DNA of 64,000 nt from JAJEFO01 sp965221845 (GCA_965221845.1 OZ244919.1:434001-498000), one strand, 5' to 3'. Shown: positions 1 through 10,428, numbered from the stretch's first letter. Translations and numbers: made by a program. Notes: a model not told the origin generated them from the letters alone.

Positions 1-1
1 G

Positions 2-580
2 GCCGAGCGAGCGGACGATGATGACGATGCAAACGGTGGTGCGGTCGGACCCGTGCGCCTGCGTATGCTGGACTCCTCCGTCGTGCGGGCCCACAAGCAC
101 GCCGCCGGGGCCCGTCGCGACGGGCCGCCGCCGCAGATCGGCCTGAGCCGTGGCGGCCGGACGACCAAGGTCCATCTCGCCCTGAGCGGGACGGACACGG
201 TGCAGGCCCTGGTCCTGACCCCGGGTCAGGCCTCGGACTGTGCCCAGGCCAAGGCACTGCTTGCCGATCTCGTCCCCGGTGAGATGGTCCTCGGCGACAA
301 GGCCCATGATGCCAATGCTGTCGTCCGGTGCATCGAACAGGCGGGGGCCCAGGCGAACATCCCCTCTCGGTCCTGCCGCAAGATCCCCCGGCCCTTTGAC
401 CGCACCCTGTACAAGGGTCGCAATCGGATCGAGCGGTTCTTCGGCAGGATCAAGGAATTCCGTCGCGTCGCCTCGCGCTACGACAAGACCGCCCGCAACT
501 TTCTGTCGGCCGTGCAGCTCGCTGCCAGTCGCTTCCTGCTGCGGGATCTGGCGAAGCAATTAAATGGGTACACAGCCTAG
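2..580 (+). CDS. IS5-family transposase, C-terminal part (5' end outside window)
   Basis: DDE transposase that would cut and join its own insertion sequence. The frame is open from the window edge, so the N-terminus is missing. The catalytic core is visible: MLDSSVVRAH (first Asp), VLGDKAHDAN (second Asp) and RIERFFGRIKEFRRVASRYDK (Glu with the downstream R/K signature of the IS5 family). It ends in a stop directly at the left end of the next element. Whether an upstream ORFA exists cannot be seen. The family call is secure; activity is unknown. Confidence 0.85.
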   Translation, partial: AERADDDDDANGGAVGPVRLRMLDSSVVRAHKHAAGARRDGPPPQIGLSRGGRTTKVHLALSGTDTVQALVLTPGQASDCAQAKALLADLVPGEMVLGDKAHDANAVVRCIEQAGAQANIPSRSCRKIPRPFDRTLYKGRNRIERFFGRIKEFRRVASRYDKTARNFLSAVQLAASRFLLRDLAKQLNGYTA

Positions 581-1271
581 GGCCCGTTGACAGTCATGTC
601 GCGGCGACCACGCCGGCGACGAGGCGATCCCCGCCGCGAAGCTCTCGCCGGTCCTGGCGCAGCGCGTCGCGACCGCCCGGAGCTCCCCGGCCTTCGCGAA
701 GAGGCTCTCCGCCAGGCGCCGCCACCCGCAGACCTCCCGGCCGTGCGCCCGCGGCGCCGTCCGGCTCCGCCTCGACGGGACCGCCGCTTCCGCCCCGCGT
801 TCCGCAAGGTCCTCGAGCAGCCGGTCCGCGCCGGACGCCCTGTCGCCGACGAAGGCCCCGAACGCCAGGCCGTCGAGAAGCCCCGGCACCCTCTCGGGCC
901 GTGCGCCTGGCCGGGAAGGACCGTGAAGCGGACAGGGCATCCCGGCGCGTCCGCGACGGCCGCGGCCCTGCTCGTCAGGCCGCCCCGGGAGCGGCCGATC
1001 CCCTGGCTCGAGGTCCCCCTCTTGCGCCCGCCGCCTTCCGGGTCGCCCGGACCGCCGTGCCGCCGCCGGACACGCGCTCGAGGCCGGACTCCTCGGACAA
1101 GGCGTCGGAAACGCGCGCGAAGACCCCCGGAAGCGGCCGGCGCCGGAACCGCCTGGAGACGCCGTCCCGGTTCCCGGACCGCTCGGGGAGGCCGCGCCAC
1201 GGCGACCCCGTGCGGAACCACCACGGCACCGCCTCCATGAAGAGGCGGCTGTCCGCCGCCGTGCCGCCGGG
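580..1271 (-). mobile_element. IS-B copy 1, truncated and decayed IS5-type element
   Basis: Begins with the terminal inverted repeat GGGCCCGTTGACA, preceded by the TA that this element duplicates. It is co-linear with the IS-B copies at 15880-16758 and 38343-39213 until about 1271, where similarity stops, so the transposase N-terminus and the other terminal repeat are gone. The transposase frame is broken. In the ORFB part the motif that is AIATRYDKTD in copy 3 reads AVATRCARTG, losing conserved Tyr and Lys. Most differences from copy 3 are A/T to G/C. No function expected. Confidence 0.8.
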
Positions 1272-1472
1272 ACCGGAACAGATTATCCGGACCGCGCAGG
1301 CTGGCGTTGCGGCTCACGAATGCCTCTCGGAACGAAACCGCCCTGCGCCCCGTTCCAGTCAGCGGATGCGGCATCATGTCACCGGGGATTCGGCCGCGCA
1401 GCGCCGGCCGCTGGCGCCGCAATGCCCGGGCGGCAGCCGGCCGGGAACCCGATCATGACGGACGCGGAATCC

Positions 1473-2405
1473 CTATGGCCTCGCAGCCGATGAACGGCTT
1501 TCCGCGCGGTAGCGCGCGGGTGGGACACGGTAGGCGGAGACGAATGCCCCGTAGAAGCTCGACAGCGACCTGAAGCCGCTGTCATAGGCGATGCTGACGA
1601 CCTTCGCGTCGGTCTCGTGAAGCAACATGCATGCATGAGACAGCCTTGTCTGGGTCAGGTCCTCCTTGATCGACCGGCCCATTGTCTGCCGGAACAGCTT
1701 CATGGCATGCCCCTGGCTCAGGTTCACGGAATCAACGACGTCACCAACGCTGATCGGGCAGGAATAGTTGTCGGCGATGAAGCGGATCATGGCCTCGACA
1801 TGACCCGCCGGCGCACCGGCAGCCGTCCGTCCCCGGCCGTCTCCATCCGGCCCCGGCAATTCGTCCCAGCCCTCGAGCGCAACGCGGCAAAGCCGGGCCT
1901 CGATCTCCGCCAGATGCAGCCTGCGCCACGAGATGTCGTCCAGGTGCCGCTCCGAGAACAGCCGGTCGAAGAGATGGACATCGCTGTCGGGACCGGTCCT
2001 TGCATGGATTATGCTGCCTGCCAAGACCGCCTTCACCATTGGCGACGGAAGCGGCCAGTGGAGAAACTGGCCGAGCGACAGGTAGACATTCGTGATTGCG
2101 CCAACGCCCTCCACCTTGGTCACGCAATGGGGAGCGGCCCCCCAGAAAACCGCAATCCGCTTCGGCGGCAGGGGCACCGGCGTGCCGGAAAAAGAATATT
2201 CGAGACGGCAGCCTTGCAGGAAGTTGATCTCGATCGACGTGTGGTGGTGATAGGGCTCCTGGAACCTCAGCGGCCGATGCCTCTCGACCAGCAGCCGGTT
2301 CAGCCCGGGGACTCGTCCGAGATCGGCCAGTTCCGAATGGCGTTCGCCCCCCGAGACGTCCGCCGCAAGATGCCCGGCAAGCTTCGAGGGGCGCACGCCC
2401 GTCAT
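1473..2405 (-). CDS. AraC-family transcriptional regulator
   Basis: Cytoplasmic DNA-binding regulator of 310 residues. The N-terminal half is a cupin-like ligand-binding region (YHHHTSIEINFLQGCRLEYSF, around residues 50-70). Residues 205-305 hold the double helix-turn-helix, with the typical second-motif signature VVSIAYDSGFRSLSSFYGAF. It lies directly downstream of, and on the same strand as, the fused oxidoreductase and the Opp-type transporter. The parallel with the AraC-like activator of rhizobial alpha-galactoside (agp) loci makes it a likely local regulator of that locus; this is inference from position. No operator was identified. Confidence 0.85.
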   Translation of the reverse strand: MTGVRPSKLAGHLAADVSGGERHSELADLGRVPGLNRLLVERHRPLRFQEPYHHHTSIEINFLQGCRLEYSFSGTPVPLPPKRIAVFWGAAPHCVTKVEGVGAITNVYLSLGQFLHWPLPSPMVKAVLAGSIIHARTGPDSDVHLFDRLFSERHLDDISWRRLHLAEIEARLCRVALEGWDELPGPDGDGRGRTAAGAPAGHVEAMIRFIADNYSCPISVGDVVDSVNLSQGHAMKLFRQTMGRSIKEDLTQTRLSHACMLLHETDAKVVSIAYDSGFRSLSSFYGAFVSAYRVPPARYRAESRSSAARP

Positions 2406-2421
2406 TCTCCCATCTCACGCG

Positions 2422-4443
2422 TCACCTCGACTCCGCCTCGAGGTTGAGCCACGCCAGGTCGCGCTCGCAGAGCCTTATGCTCAGTGCCGGGAGAGTCGAG
2501 GCAATTTCACCCGGGCTGCGTGGTCCGATCAGGGCCAGCGACGGAAACGCCTGCCCAAGCACCCATGCCGTGGCGACATTGTGCGGGTGAACGCCGATCT
2601 CGGCGGCCAGCTGCCTTGCACGCTCGCGCCGCCGCGAATTTTCGGCGGATGCGAAGCACCTGTCCGGCGACGTTTCCCGAGGCAGTTCGGAACGCTCCGG
2701 CGGCTCCAGGAAAAATCCCCGCGCCTGCGATGACCAAGACAGGTGGACAGTGCCCGAACTTCGCAGAAAGGCCAGCGCAGCCGCCGTGTTCGACGTGATG
2801 CAGCCTGGCCATACCGGACGCTCCATTCTCGCCAGTGACAGGTTGTTGTTCATGATCTTCATCGGCATGAGGGCGTTGGCGGCGGCATGGGCGTTCGCCT
2901 CCCGGAACCTGTCGGCCGACCAGTTCGAGCCGCCGAATATACCGACGAGCCCCTCGTCGGCAAGCCTGTTCAGCGCCTCGACGAACTCGCCCGCCGGCAC
3001 GTCGGGGTTGTCGCGATGCATGATGTAGATCGGCGCGCGATCAAGACCCAGCCGGTCCAGTGACATCTCCAGCTGCACCCGGATCACGTCCGGCAGGCAG
3101 TACGGGCTGTGCGCGCCCTTCACGATGACCCTTGCGTCATGCGCCACGCCCCGGGCCTTCATCCATTGTCCGAGCAGGGATTCGTGCCGCCCGCCCCCGT
3201 AGACGAATCCGGTGTCGAAGCCGTTTCCGCCGACTTCCCACCAGGCATCCCAGACGATGGCGCCTTCCGCCAAGGTGTCGCGGTTGTCGCAGCCCATGAT
3301 CAGCGAGCTGATCTCTCCTTCCATGCCGTTGATCGCGACATGCGGAATGCGGGGCGATCCGGCGGGCACCGCGCCGGGCAGGACCCGGGTTCCCCGCGGC
3401 GTCTCGACAGGCAGGTCGTACCCCACCGCCCGCCGCCAGGCAGCGGTCACCTCCGACGTGCCAATGCTGTCGCGCCAGGACGGTGCCGGGCTTCTTGCCT
3501 CCAGGAGCCCCATCCGGATCCAGCGACTGGCGCACTCCGCCTCATGGGCAAACAGAATGCGCCGGTCCGTCAGGGACTCGCGGCGGGAAGCCCCGTCGGC
3601 GATGACGTCCAGCACCGAATCCGAAGGGCCGGAATCCCGGCCGGGCGTCCAGGGATCCGGCAGGTGCACGCTCCCCGAGGCTCCCGTGACGGTTGCGGTG
3701 TTGGCCAGCTTCCTCCGAATCGAGGCAGAGCATTCCGCGACAACGCCGTTTCCGAACAGGAGCAGGGCATGCGAGGTCTCGTCCGCGCCCGCAGGTCCAA
3801 GCCGCCCCATGCCCTCGACCCGTACCGGCTCCTCGAACGGCAGGCCGCGGGCCGCGCCAGCCACGAGCCGCGCGAAGGACACGGGATACACCCCGACATC
3901 GAGTATCGCGCCACCCCCGAGCCCGGGACAGTCAAGGCGGGATGCCGGCTCGAAGCCAGAGACGAATCCGAAACTCGCCTCGATGTGGCGGACCTCGCCA
4001 ATCTCGCCTGATCGGACGATTTCAACCAGGCGCGCGATCTGCGGATGGCACCGGTACATGAGGCCCTCCATCAGGAAGACCCGCTGCTGCGACGCCGCCT
4101 CCGTCATGGCGATGACCTCGCCGGGCACGAGCCCGGCCGGCTTCTCCACCAGCACGTGCCGGCCGGCGCGAAGCGCGCGAATCGCCTGTTCCGCATGGAA
4201 CGGATTCGGCGTCGCGATGTAGACCGCCTCGACCGCATCGTCATCCAGCAGGGCATCGAGATGCGCGTGGCGCCGAGCGCGGGGCACGCCGAACCTCTCG
4301 CCAAATGCGTCTCTGCGACCCTGGTCACGGCCGGCGACCGCCACCAGCCTGCCGCTCTCACACTCGGCGAGCCCCCGGGCAAAGTTCGCGGCGACGGCGC
4401 CCGGGCCAACGACCGCCCAGCGGACACTTTCGGACGTCCCCAT
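2422..4443 (-). CDS. Fused Gfo/Idh/MocA oxidoreductase - aldo/keto reductase
   Basis: 673 residues, about the sum of two oxidoreductase families. Residues 1-340 are a Gfo/Idh/MocA dehydrogenase: Rossmann start VRWAVVGPGAVAANFARGL and the family motif HVLVEKPAG. Residues 370-673 are an aldo/keto reductase: NGFDTGFVYGGGRHESLLGQW, a barrel segment PIYIMHRDNPDV and a C-terminal NVATAWVLGQAFPSLALIGPRS resembling the NADP-binding region. The reading frame is continuous through the junction, so this is a true fusion. It probably interconverts oxidised sugar intermediates released by the neighbouring GH4 enzyme; the substrate is unknown. The regulator gene lies 16 bases downstream. Confidence 0.85.
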   Translation of the reverse strand: MGTSESVRWAVVGPGAVAANFARGLAECESGRLVAVAGRDQGRRDAFGERFGVPRARRHAHLDALLDDDAVEAVYIATPNPFHAEQAIRALRAGRHVLVEKPAGLVPGEVIAMTEAASQQRVFLMEGLMYRCHPQIARLVEIVRSGEIGEVRHIEASFGFVSGFEPASRLDCPGLGGGAILDVGVYPVSFARLVAGAARGLPFEEPVRVEGMGRLGPAGADETSHALLLFGNGVVAECSASIRRKLANTATVTGASGSVHLPDPWTPGRDSGPSDSVLDVIADGASRRESLTDRRILFAHEAECASRWIRMGLLEARSPAPSWRDSIGTSEVTAAWRRAVGYDLPVETPRGTRVLPGAVPAGSPRIPHVAINGMEGEISSLIMGCDNRDTLAEGAIVWDAWWEVGGNGFDTGFVYGGGRHESLLGQWMKARGVAHDARVIVKGAHSPYCLPDVIRVQLEMSLDRLGLDRAPIYIMHRDNPDVPAGEFVEALNRLADEGLVGIFGGSNWSADRFREANAHAAANALMPMKIMNNNLSLARMERPVWPGCITSNTAAALAFLRSSGTVHLSWSSQARGFFLEPPERSELPRETSPDRCFASAENSRRRERARQLAAEIGVHPHNVATAWVLGQAFPSLALIGPRSPGEIASTLPALSIRLCERDLAWLNLEAESR

Positions 4444-4482
4444 CCTACCTCCGCGGCGCCGTCATGGCCGTCGACGGCGGAT

Positions 4483-6099
4483 TCACAGCGCGGCGGCCGC
4501 CAGCCGCCGCGTGTATTCGGTCCTCGGGCTCTCGAGAACCTGGGCCGCGGGCCCCGCCTCGACCACGTTGCCCTGCTTCATCACGATGATGTTGTGACAG
4601 AGTGCGCGAATCACCTTCAGGTCATGGCTGATGAACATGTAGGAGAGGTCGTGCTTTCGTCGGAGATCCCGCAGAAGATCAATGATCTGCGCCTGGATCG
4701 ACAGGTCAAGTGCGCTCGTGGGCTCGTCCAGAAGGATGAATTTCGGACGCAGCACCATCGCGCGCGCGATGGCGATCCTCTGGCGCTGCCCGCCGGAAAA
4801 CTCGTGCGGGAAGCGATCCATGACGCTTGGGCTCATCTGCACCTCCGAGAGCGCATCGGCGATCAGCCTCTCGCGTTCGGCGCCGCTTTGGCCGATGCCG
4901 TTGACAGCAAGGCCTTCGCCGATGATCTGGCGGATGATCATGCGGGGGTTCAGCGACGAGAACGGATCCTGGAAGACCACCTGCATCTCGGTGCGCAGCT
5001 TGCGCATGGCGGAACGCGACAGATGGTCGATCCGCGCTCCGTCAAAGCGGATCTCCCCCGCCGTTGCGGCCTGAAGCCTGATCAACGACATCCCGAGCGT
5101 TGACTTGCCGGATCCGCTCTCCCCGACGATTCCCAGCGTCTCGCCGGCCCGGAGCGCCAGCGACACGTCATTGACGGCGACCAGTTCCAGGACACGGCGG
5201 TTCCACATCGACCCGTGGCGGATGCTGAACACGCACCGCATGCCCTGCCCTTCAATGACCGTTGGCGCCGCCTCTGCCAGCGGATCGGGTGCGCCCGACG
5301 GTTCCGAGTCGATGAGGTGACGGGTGTAGGGGTGCTGCGGGTCGCCGAACAGCCGCTCTGTCGCTCCCTGCTCCACGATTTCGCCGTAGCGCATCACGCA
5401 GACCCGGTCCGAGGTTCGCCGGACGACCCCCAGGTCGTGCGTGATCAGGATGATCGCCATGCCGCGCCCGACCTGAAGCCGTTTCAGCAGGGTCAGGATG
5501 TCGGCCTGGACGGTCACGTCCAGCGCGGTGGTGGGCTCGTCGGCAATCAGGAGGTCGGGTTCGTTGGCAAGAGCCATGGCGATCATAACGCGCTGTCTCT
5601 GGCCCCCGGAAAGCTGGTGCGGATACTGGGCGAACCTCGCCTCGGGATCCGGGATCTGCACCTCCTTGAACAGCCGGATCACTTCGGCGCGGGCGGACGC
5701 CTTGCTCGTTTCCCGGTGGTTCAGGATGATCTCGGCCACCTGGTCGCCGATGCGGTAGATGGGATTCAGGCTCGTCATCGGCTCCTGGAAGATCATCGTG
5801 ATCCGGTTGCCGCGGATCTCCTGCATTCGCTCTTCGGCAAGCGACATCAATTCCTGCCCCTTGAACCTTATCGAGGTACGTTGGCCAACTGTGCCGTTTT
5901 CGGCCAGCATGCGCATGACGGCACGTGCGGTCACCGACTTGCCGGATCCGCTTTCGCCCACGATTGCCAGGGTCTCGCCTCTTTCGACGGCAAACGAGAC
6001 GCCCTTGACGGCGCTGACCGTCCCGCCGACGGTGCGGAAGTCGACCCGGACGTCCGACACGTTCAGGAGCACGTCGGGCTGAGCGGCTCCGTCAGACAT
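4483..6099 (-). CDS. Opp/Dpp-type ABC transporter, fused dual ATP-binding protein (AgpD-like)
   Basis: Cytoplasmic ATPase that powers the adjacent permeases. Two complete nucleotide-binding domains lie in one chain, as in DppD-DppF fusions. The first Walker A is GESGSGKS at about residues 48-55, with signature LSGGQRQRVMIAMAL and Walker B DLLIADEPTTALD. The second repeats GESGSGKST, FSGGQRQRIAIARAM and FILLDEPTSALD. I chose the ATG at 6099 because it overlaps the stop of the upstream permease gene (ATGTCTGA), a translational coupling arrangement; the longer frame lacks support. About 538 residues. Confidence 0.9.
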   Translation of the reverse strand: MSDGAAQPDVLLNVSDVRVDFRTVGGTVSAVKGVSFAVERGETLAIVGESGSGKSVTARAVMRMLAENGTVGQRTSIRFKGQELMSLAEERMQEIRGNRITMIFQEPMTSLNPIYRIGDQVAEIILNHRETSKASARAEVIRLFKEVQIPDPEARFAQYPHQLSGGQRQRVMIAMALANEPDLLIADEPTTALDVTVQADILTLLKRLQVGRGMAIILITHDLGVVRRTSDRVCVMRYGEIVEQGATERLFGDPQHPYTRHLIDSEPSGAPDPLAEAAPTVIEGQGMRCVFSIRHGSMWNRRVLELVAVNDVSLALRAGETLGIVGESGSGKSTLGMSLIRLQAATAGEIRFDGARIDHLSRSAMRKLRTEMQVVFQDPFSSLNPRMIIRQIIGEGLAVNGIGQSGAERERLIADALSEVQMSPSVMDRFPHEFSGGQRQRIAIARAMVLRPKFILLDEPTSALDLSIQAQIIDLLRDLRRKHDLSYMFISHDLKVIRALCHNIIVMKQGNVVEAGPAAQVLESPRTEYTRRLAAAAL

Positions 6100-7213
6100 T
6101 CGAATGGGGATCCATGGCGTCGCGAAGCCCGTCGCCGAATGCGTTGAACGCCAGGACCGACACAATGATCATCCCGACAGGGGCCATCATCCACGGAGCG
6201 GAGGAGAATGACTGAAAGTCGAGGATCTGGTTCAGCATGGAGCCCCAGCTGACCATTGGCTGCTGCACGCCAACGCCGAGGAAGGACAGGAAGCTCTCAA
6301 GGAGGATGATCTCGGGCAGCGCATATGTCGCCCAGACGATGATGTGGCTCGACACGTTGGGCAGCAGGTGACGGAACAGGATGCGCCCGGAACCCGCGCC
6401 GACCGCTTCCGCGGCGCGCACGTAGTCCAGACCGCGCATCGCGATCGTCTTGCCGCGCAGCTCCCGGCTCACGTCAGCCCAGCGGAGCAGGACAAGGATC
6501 GCCGCAAACATGAGAAAGACAACCGTCGGGTCGGCGCGGCGCGGGAGGAGCGCCACGAGCGCGAGATAGAGCGGAAGGTCGGGAAAGGCCTTCACGAACT
6601 CCACGACCCGCTGCGCAGCAAGATCGTACAGGCCGCCGAAATAGCCGGAACTCACGCCGATCACGGTTCCGATGAAGCCTGCGGCAAACATCACGATGAA
6701 CCCCATCAGCAGCGTGATCCGCGTGCCGTGAATCATCCGTGAAAGCACGTCACGCCCGAGATTGTCGGTTCCCAGAAGATTGACCGGCGTCCCGTCCGCG
6801 GAACCGAACAGGCGGATGCTGGATTCCACTCCGAGGAAGCTCCATGCCTCCCCCTTGGCGAACCACTTCAGGTCGACGCGCCTGTCCGGAGCGGGAACGA
6901 ACGTGATCTCAAACGTCTTGGGATCCATGTCCTCGATCATGCCGAGCACGTGCGGCGACGTCAGCCGGCCGTCGGCATCCAGGACACGGACCATTTGCGG
7001 AGGCGCGTAGAGTGCGGTGCTGTTGGTCTTCGTCGGCGGATATGGAGCGAGGAAGTCGGCGAAGATCGCCGTCACGAAGATCAGGACGCAGAGGCACAGG
7101 CCGGACATGCCGTAGAGGTTGCGGCGAAACCGCCTGCGGACCAGCTGTCCATAGGACAGCGAATGTGCCGGCCGCGCCTCTGCCGGACCTTCCGTGGCGC
7201 CGCCTTCCGTCAC
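6092..7213 (-). CDS. ABC transporter permease, DppC/OppC-like (AgpC-like)
   Basis: Inner-membrane permease of about 373 residues. The N-terminal RRRFRRNLYGMSGLCLCVLIFVTAIFADFLAPYPP is the usual DppC first membrane segment. The EAA loop is recognisable at GLDYVRAAEAVGAGSGRILFRHLLPN. A roughly 90-residue insert after the first helix (DPKTFEITFVPAPDRRVDLKW) resembles the periplasmic insert of many OppC-type proteins. I take the GTG at 7213 as start because it overlaps the upstream permease stop by four bases (GTGA). The longer frame upstream is out of register with family length. Confidence 0.9.
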   Translation of the reverse strand: MTEGGATEGPAEARPAHSLSYGQLVRRRFRRNLYGMSGLCLCVLIFVTAIFADFLAPYPPTKTNSTALYAPPQMVRVLDADGRLTSPHVLGMIEDMDPKTFEITFVPAPDRRVDLKWFAKGEAWSFLGVESSIRLFGSADGTPVNLLGTDNLGRDVLSRMIHGTRITLLMGFIVMFAAGFIGTVIGVSSGYFGGLYDLAAQRVVEFVKAFPDLPLYLALVALLPRRADPTVVFLMFAAILVLLRWADVSRELRGKTIAMRGLDYVRAAEAVGAGSGRILFRHLLPNVSSHIIVWATYALPEIILLESFLSFLGVGVQQPMVSWGSMLNQILDFQSFSSAPWMMAPVGMIIVSVLAFNAFGDGLRDAMDPHSNV

Positions 7214-8247
7214 CGGCCGCCGCGCTCCATGGTCGCTTCCCGTACGCGCGGATCGAGCAGGGCCAGCAGGAAATCGGCCATGAGGTTGCCGATCACTATG
7301 GCCACCGCGACGATCAGGAACACCGCAGAGACGACGTACATGTCCCGCGTGCCGACCGAAGCAAGGATCAGCGGGCCGATGGTCGGCAGGCCCAGGACGA
7401 TCGCCACCTCGATCTCGCCCTTGATCATGTAGTCGAAGCGTGTGCCAAGGTTCATCACGACCGGGTGCAGCGCGTTGGGCACGGCGTGGCGCCAAAGGGT
7501 CCTGTTCCGGGAAAGTCCCTTGGCCCGTGCGGTCTCGATGTACTGCATGTTCATCACGTCCAGCAGATTGCCCCGCATGATCCGCAGCGTGTAGGCCTGG
7601 CCGGCCCAGACCGAGATCAGGATCACCGGCCAGACATGCAGGAGCCAGTTCCAGGCCTTGGCCCAGCTGAGATGATCCTGAAGGACGAATTCAGGGGAAT
7701 AGAACGAGCCGATGTAGGGTGAGTGATACACGAAGGCGAGAAAATAAAGGATGACCAGCGCGACGATGAACTTGGGAACGACGATTCCGGTGAAGGCGAA
7801 CAGCGTGGCGAGAGTGTCGCCGAACCGGTACTGGTTCTTCGCGGCATATATTCCAAGCAGCACGCCGATCAGCTGGCTCAGGACGATCGCGATCACCGCC
7901 AGCACGAGCGTGCGCCAGAAGCGCAGGCCGATCACTTCGGCCACCGGGCGCGACTGGATGAAGCTGTGTCCGAAATCCGCCGATAGGACGATGCCCTTGA
8001 GCCAGACCCAGTACTGGACGTAGAAGGGCTGGTCCAGGCCCAGACGCTCGCGCAGGGCCGCCGCCTGCACCTCCAGCTCGACCCGGGACTGGCCGGTCTG
8101 GGTCATCGCCTGGTGCATCCAGGTATCGACATAGTCGCCGGGAACCGCGAGGATGAGACCGAACGAGACCATGCTGATCCCGATCAGGAGCGGAATCATG
8201 GCGGCCAAGCGCTGCACCATGAATGCCAGCACTCCCATGCGGTTCAA
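7210..8247 (-). CDS. ABC transporter permease, DppB/OppB-like (AgpB-like)
   Basis: Inner-membrane permease of 345 residues. It starts MNRMGVLAFMVQRLAAMIPLLIGISMVSFGLI, the characteristic first helix of DppB-type subunits. The conserved EAA-like loop is NMQYIETARAKGLSRNRTLWRHAVPNAL. About six membrane segments are visible. It forms the channel with the overlapping DppC-like gene, and its product should pair with the binding protein encoded upstream. The family transports oligopeptides or, in the agp subgroup, alpha-galactosides; the neighbouring GH4 gene favours the latter. Confidence 0.9.
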   Translation of the reverse strand: MNRMGVLAFMVQRLAAMIPLLIGISMVSFGLILAVPGDYVDTWMHQAMTQTGQSRVELEVQAAALRERLGLDQPFYVQYWVWLKGIVLSADFGHSFIQSRPVAEVIGLRFWRTLVLAVIAIVLSQLIGVLLGIYAAKNQYRFGDTLATLFAFTGIVVPKFIVALVILYFLAFVYHSPYIGSFYSPEFVLQDHLSWAKAWNWLLHVWPVILISVWAGQAYTLRIMRGNLLDVMNMQYIETARAKGLSRNRTLWRHAVPNALHPVVMNLGTRFDYMIKGEIEVAIVLGLPTIGPLILASVGTRDMYVVSAVFLIVAVAIVIGNLMADFLLALLDPRVREATMERGGR

Positions 8248-8321
8248 CCTCCCCTGCCCGATCCCTTTCCGTTGCCCGACCGGGGCATGCGGGCCCGGCC
8301 CGCATGCCCGAGGTCACTCGC

Positions 8322-10348
8322 TCAGTACTGCGGGACCGTTCCCGGCAGCAGTTCGTCGATCTGCTCGTCGGCGGAGGCCCACAGCCGTTCGCGCACGACC
8401 CCGTCCTCTGCCCATTCGAACATGAAGACCGGCGTTCCGGGGTGGGCGTTCCTGATCCGCTTGTTGATCAGGAGCGCCGCCGGCGCCTGCGTCAGTCCGA
8501 CCGTGTAGAGGTTCTCGGTCCAGTTCCTCTGGATTGCGCGGGCGGCCGCCGCTGCTTCGGCCGGATCCCAGGTCTGCTGGATCGTGTCGACGGCATCGAC
8601 CATTTCCTGCTCCCAGCCAAACAGGTTCCGGTTGCCGTCATCGCCGGCCTGGTGCCAGGCGGGGCAATTGTCGGAGATCGGCACGTAGTCGCATGTCTGG
8701 CGGGTCGGAACCAGCCAGTGATGCCTCCGCTCGATCATGTTCCAGTTGCCGCTGTCAGCGACTGGCCGGATCTCGTCGACAGCGCGCGGAAGGATTCGGA
8801 TGCCAACCTCGGCGAGCTGTGAAACGACGGCGTCGACCTGCTTCTTGTCGGTGGGATAACGTACGTCGTAGGCAAGGTCGATCTCCATGTCAGCCCCGGT
8901 TCCGGGCAGGTTGCGCACGCCGTTGCCGTCAGTGTCCGCCAGGCCGAGCCCGTCGAGCAGTTCGTTGGCCCTGCCTTGGTCGAAGCCATAGAAAGCCGTG
9001 GAATCATGATCGTAATATGGGCTGCCGACGGAAAACCCGCCCGGGAAAGGATAGGTGAACGGCCCGCGCGCGATCGACTGGCCGATGGTATCGCGGTCCA
9101 GCGCGTGGCTGACGGCGATCCGGAAGTCTCCGTTGCGGAAGAAGGTCCGCAGTTCGGCATCGATGTCGTCCTCGACTCCCTTGGTTTCGGACAGATTGAA
9201 CTCCAGATGCCAGGACAGGACGCGCGGCCCGAACTGGGCCTTGGTCGGGCTGTCCTCCGCCTGCGACTGCTTGAGCGCCTCGACGTAGTTGCCCGGATTC
9301 TCCATGTTCGAGAAGTCGCCGGTTCCGGCCACGGCCTGCGTCGTGCGGTCCGACCAGGTCGTGAGCTTGAAGTGCATCTCGTTCATGTAGGGCAGCTGAT
9401 TGCCAGCCTCGTCCACTTTCCAGTAGTAGGGATTGCGGCGCATGACGACGATCTCGTCGGGTCGATGCTCGACCGGAACCCAAGGACCAAGCACGACGGC
9501 GGGCGTCACGTCGGACGGCAGCGCGTTGCGGTAGCTGTCGTATGTGGCTTCGGAATTGTAGGCCGGATGATGGTCCTTCAGCACATGACTCGGTCCGGGG
9601 CAGCCTTGGATGTAGGCCAGCGACTGCAAGCGAGAGGGGCCTTGCGGGGAGGTGAAGGTAAACTGAACCGTATGGGCGTCCAGCACACCTCCATCGTCGT
9701 GCCTTCGCCCATGCCCTCGGGCGCCATCCAGGCGCTGACGTTCTCGTCCACGACGTTGTCTTCCCACCAGAACCTGACGTCCTCGGAATCGAACGGATCC
9801 CCGTCGGACCATCTCGCGTCGACAAGCCGGAGCGTCAGCTCGGTCCTGTCGCCGTTCCACTCCCAGGACTTCGCCAGGTTGGGCAGCGGGCCCGACTGGT
9901 CCTCGGCCTTGACCTGCCACAGCGGGCCGACGCGCACCAGGCACTCCTGCATGGCCATGTTGATTCCGCCCCATCCCTGGTGCTGCCCGGCCATCCAGTT
10001 CCAGCCTTCAGGCCGGCCGCCGATCACGTGACGGAACACGCCTCCGTATTCACCGATGCCATCGGACATCGCGCCGGCCAGATGCACCAGCGGCTCGCTC
10101 GGAAGACGGTCCTGCACTGGCGGAAGTTCGCCGGCCGCGACCAGATCGGACAGGAAAGGCGCTTCGGTGTAGCTCTCGAGCGCACGGTACGTCCACAGTT
10201 CATCGCGCCCGAGGAGATCGTAGCTCAAGCTCGACATGCTCCGCTCCGGCGGCATCTGCTCCTGAGCGAGCGCGGTGCCTGCACAGAGGCCCGCGACGCT
10301 GGCCCCCGACATCAAGGCGATCCGCATGCCTCTTTCCAGTCCGTTCAT
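8322..10348 (-). pseudogene. ABC transporter substrate-binding protein (SBP_bac_5, AgpA-like), frameshifted
   Basis: Would encode a periplasmic solute-binding protein of about 675 residues feeding the adjacent permeases. The N-terminal frame (start 10348) has a signal peptide MRIALMSGASVAGLCAGTALAQ, then WNWMAGQHQGWGGINMAMQECLVR and ELTLRLVDARWSDGDPFDSEDVRFWW, typical of cluster-C binding proteins. Near 9683-9692 the frame breaks after GEGTTMEV and resumes one frame over as LDAHTVQFTFTSPQGPSRLQS, running cleanly to 8322. One missing base explains it. Either this is a recent inactivation or an error in the sequence; the rest of the gene is undamaged. Confidence 0.8.
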
Positions 10349-10428
10349 CAGGTTCCTCCATCACCAAATGCAATCTGTGACCGCGACACTGTCATGTGCC
10401 GGCGCCCCGTTCTTCCGACTTTCTCCGA

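Noticed and set aside
580..1271. Biased substitutions in IS-B copies as a diversity-generating retroelement product
   Set aside because: Changes are not confined to adenines, no reverse transcriptase or template repeat is present, and the target is a dead transposase.
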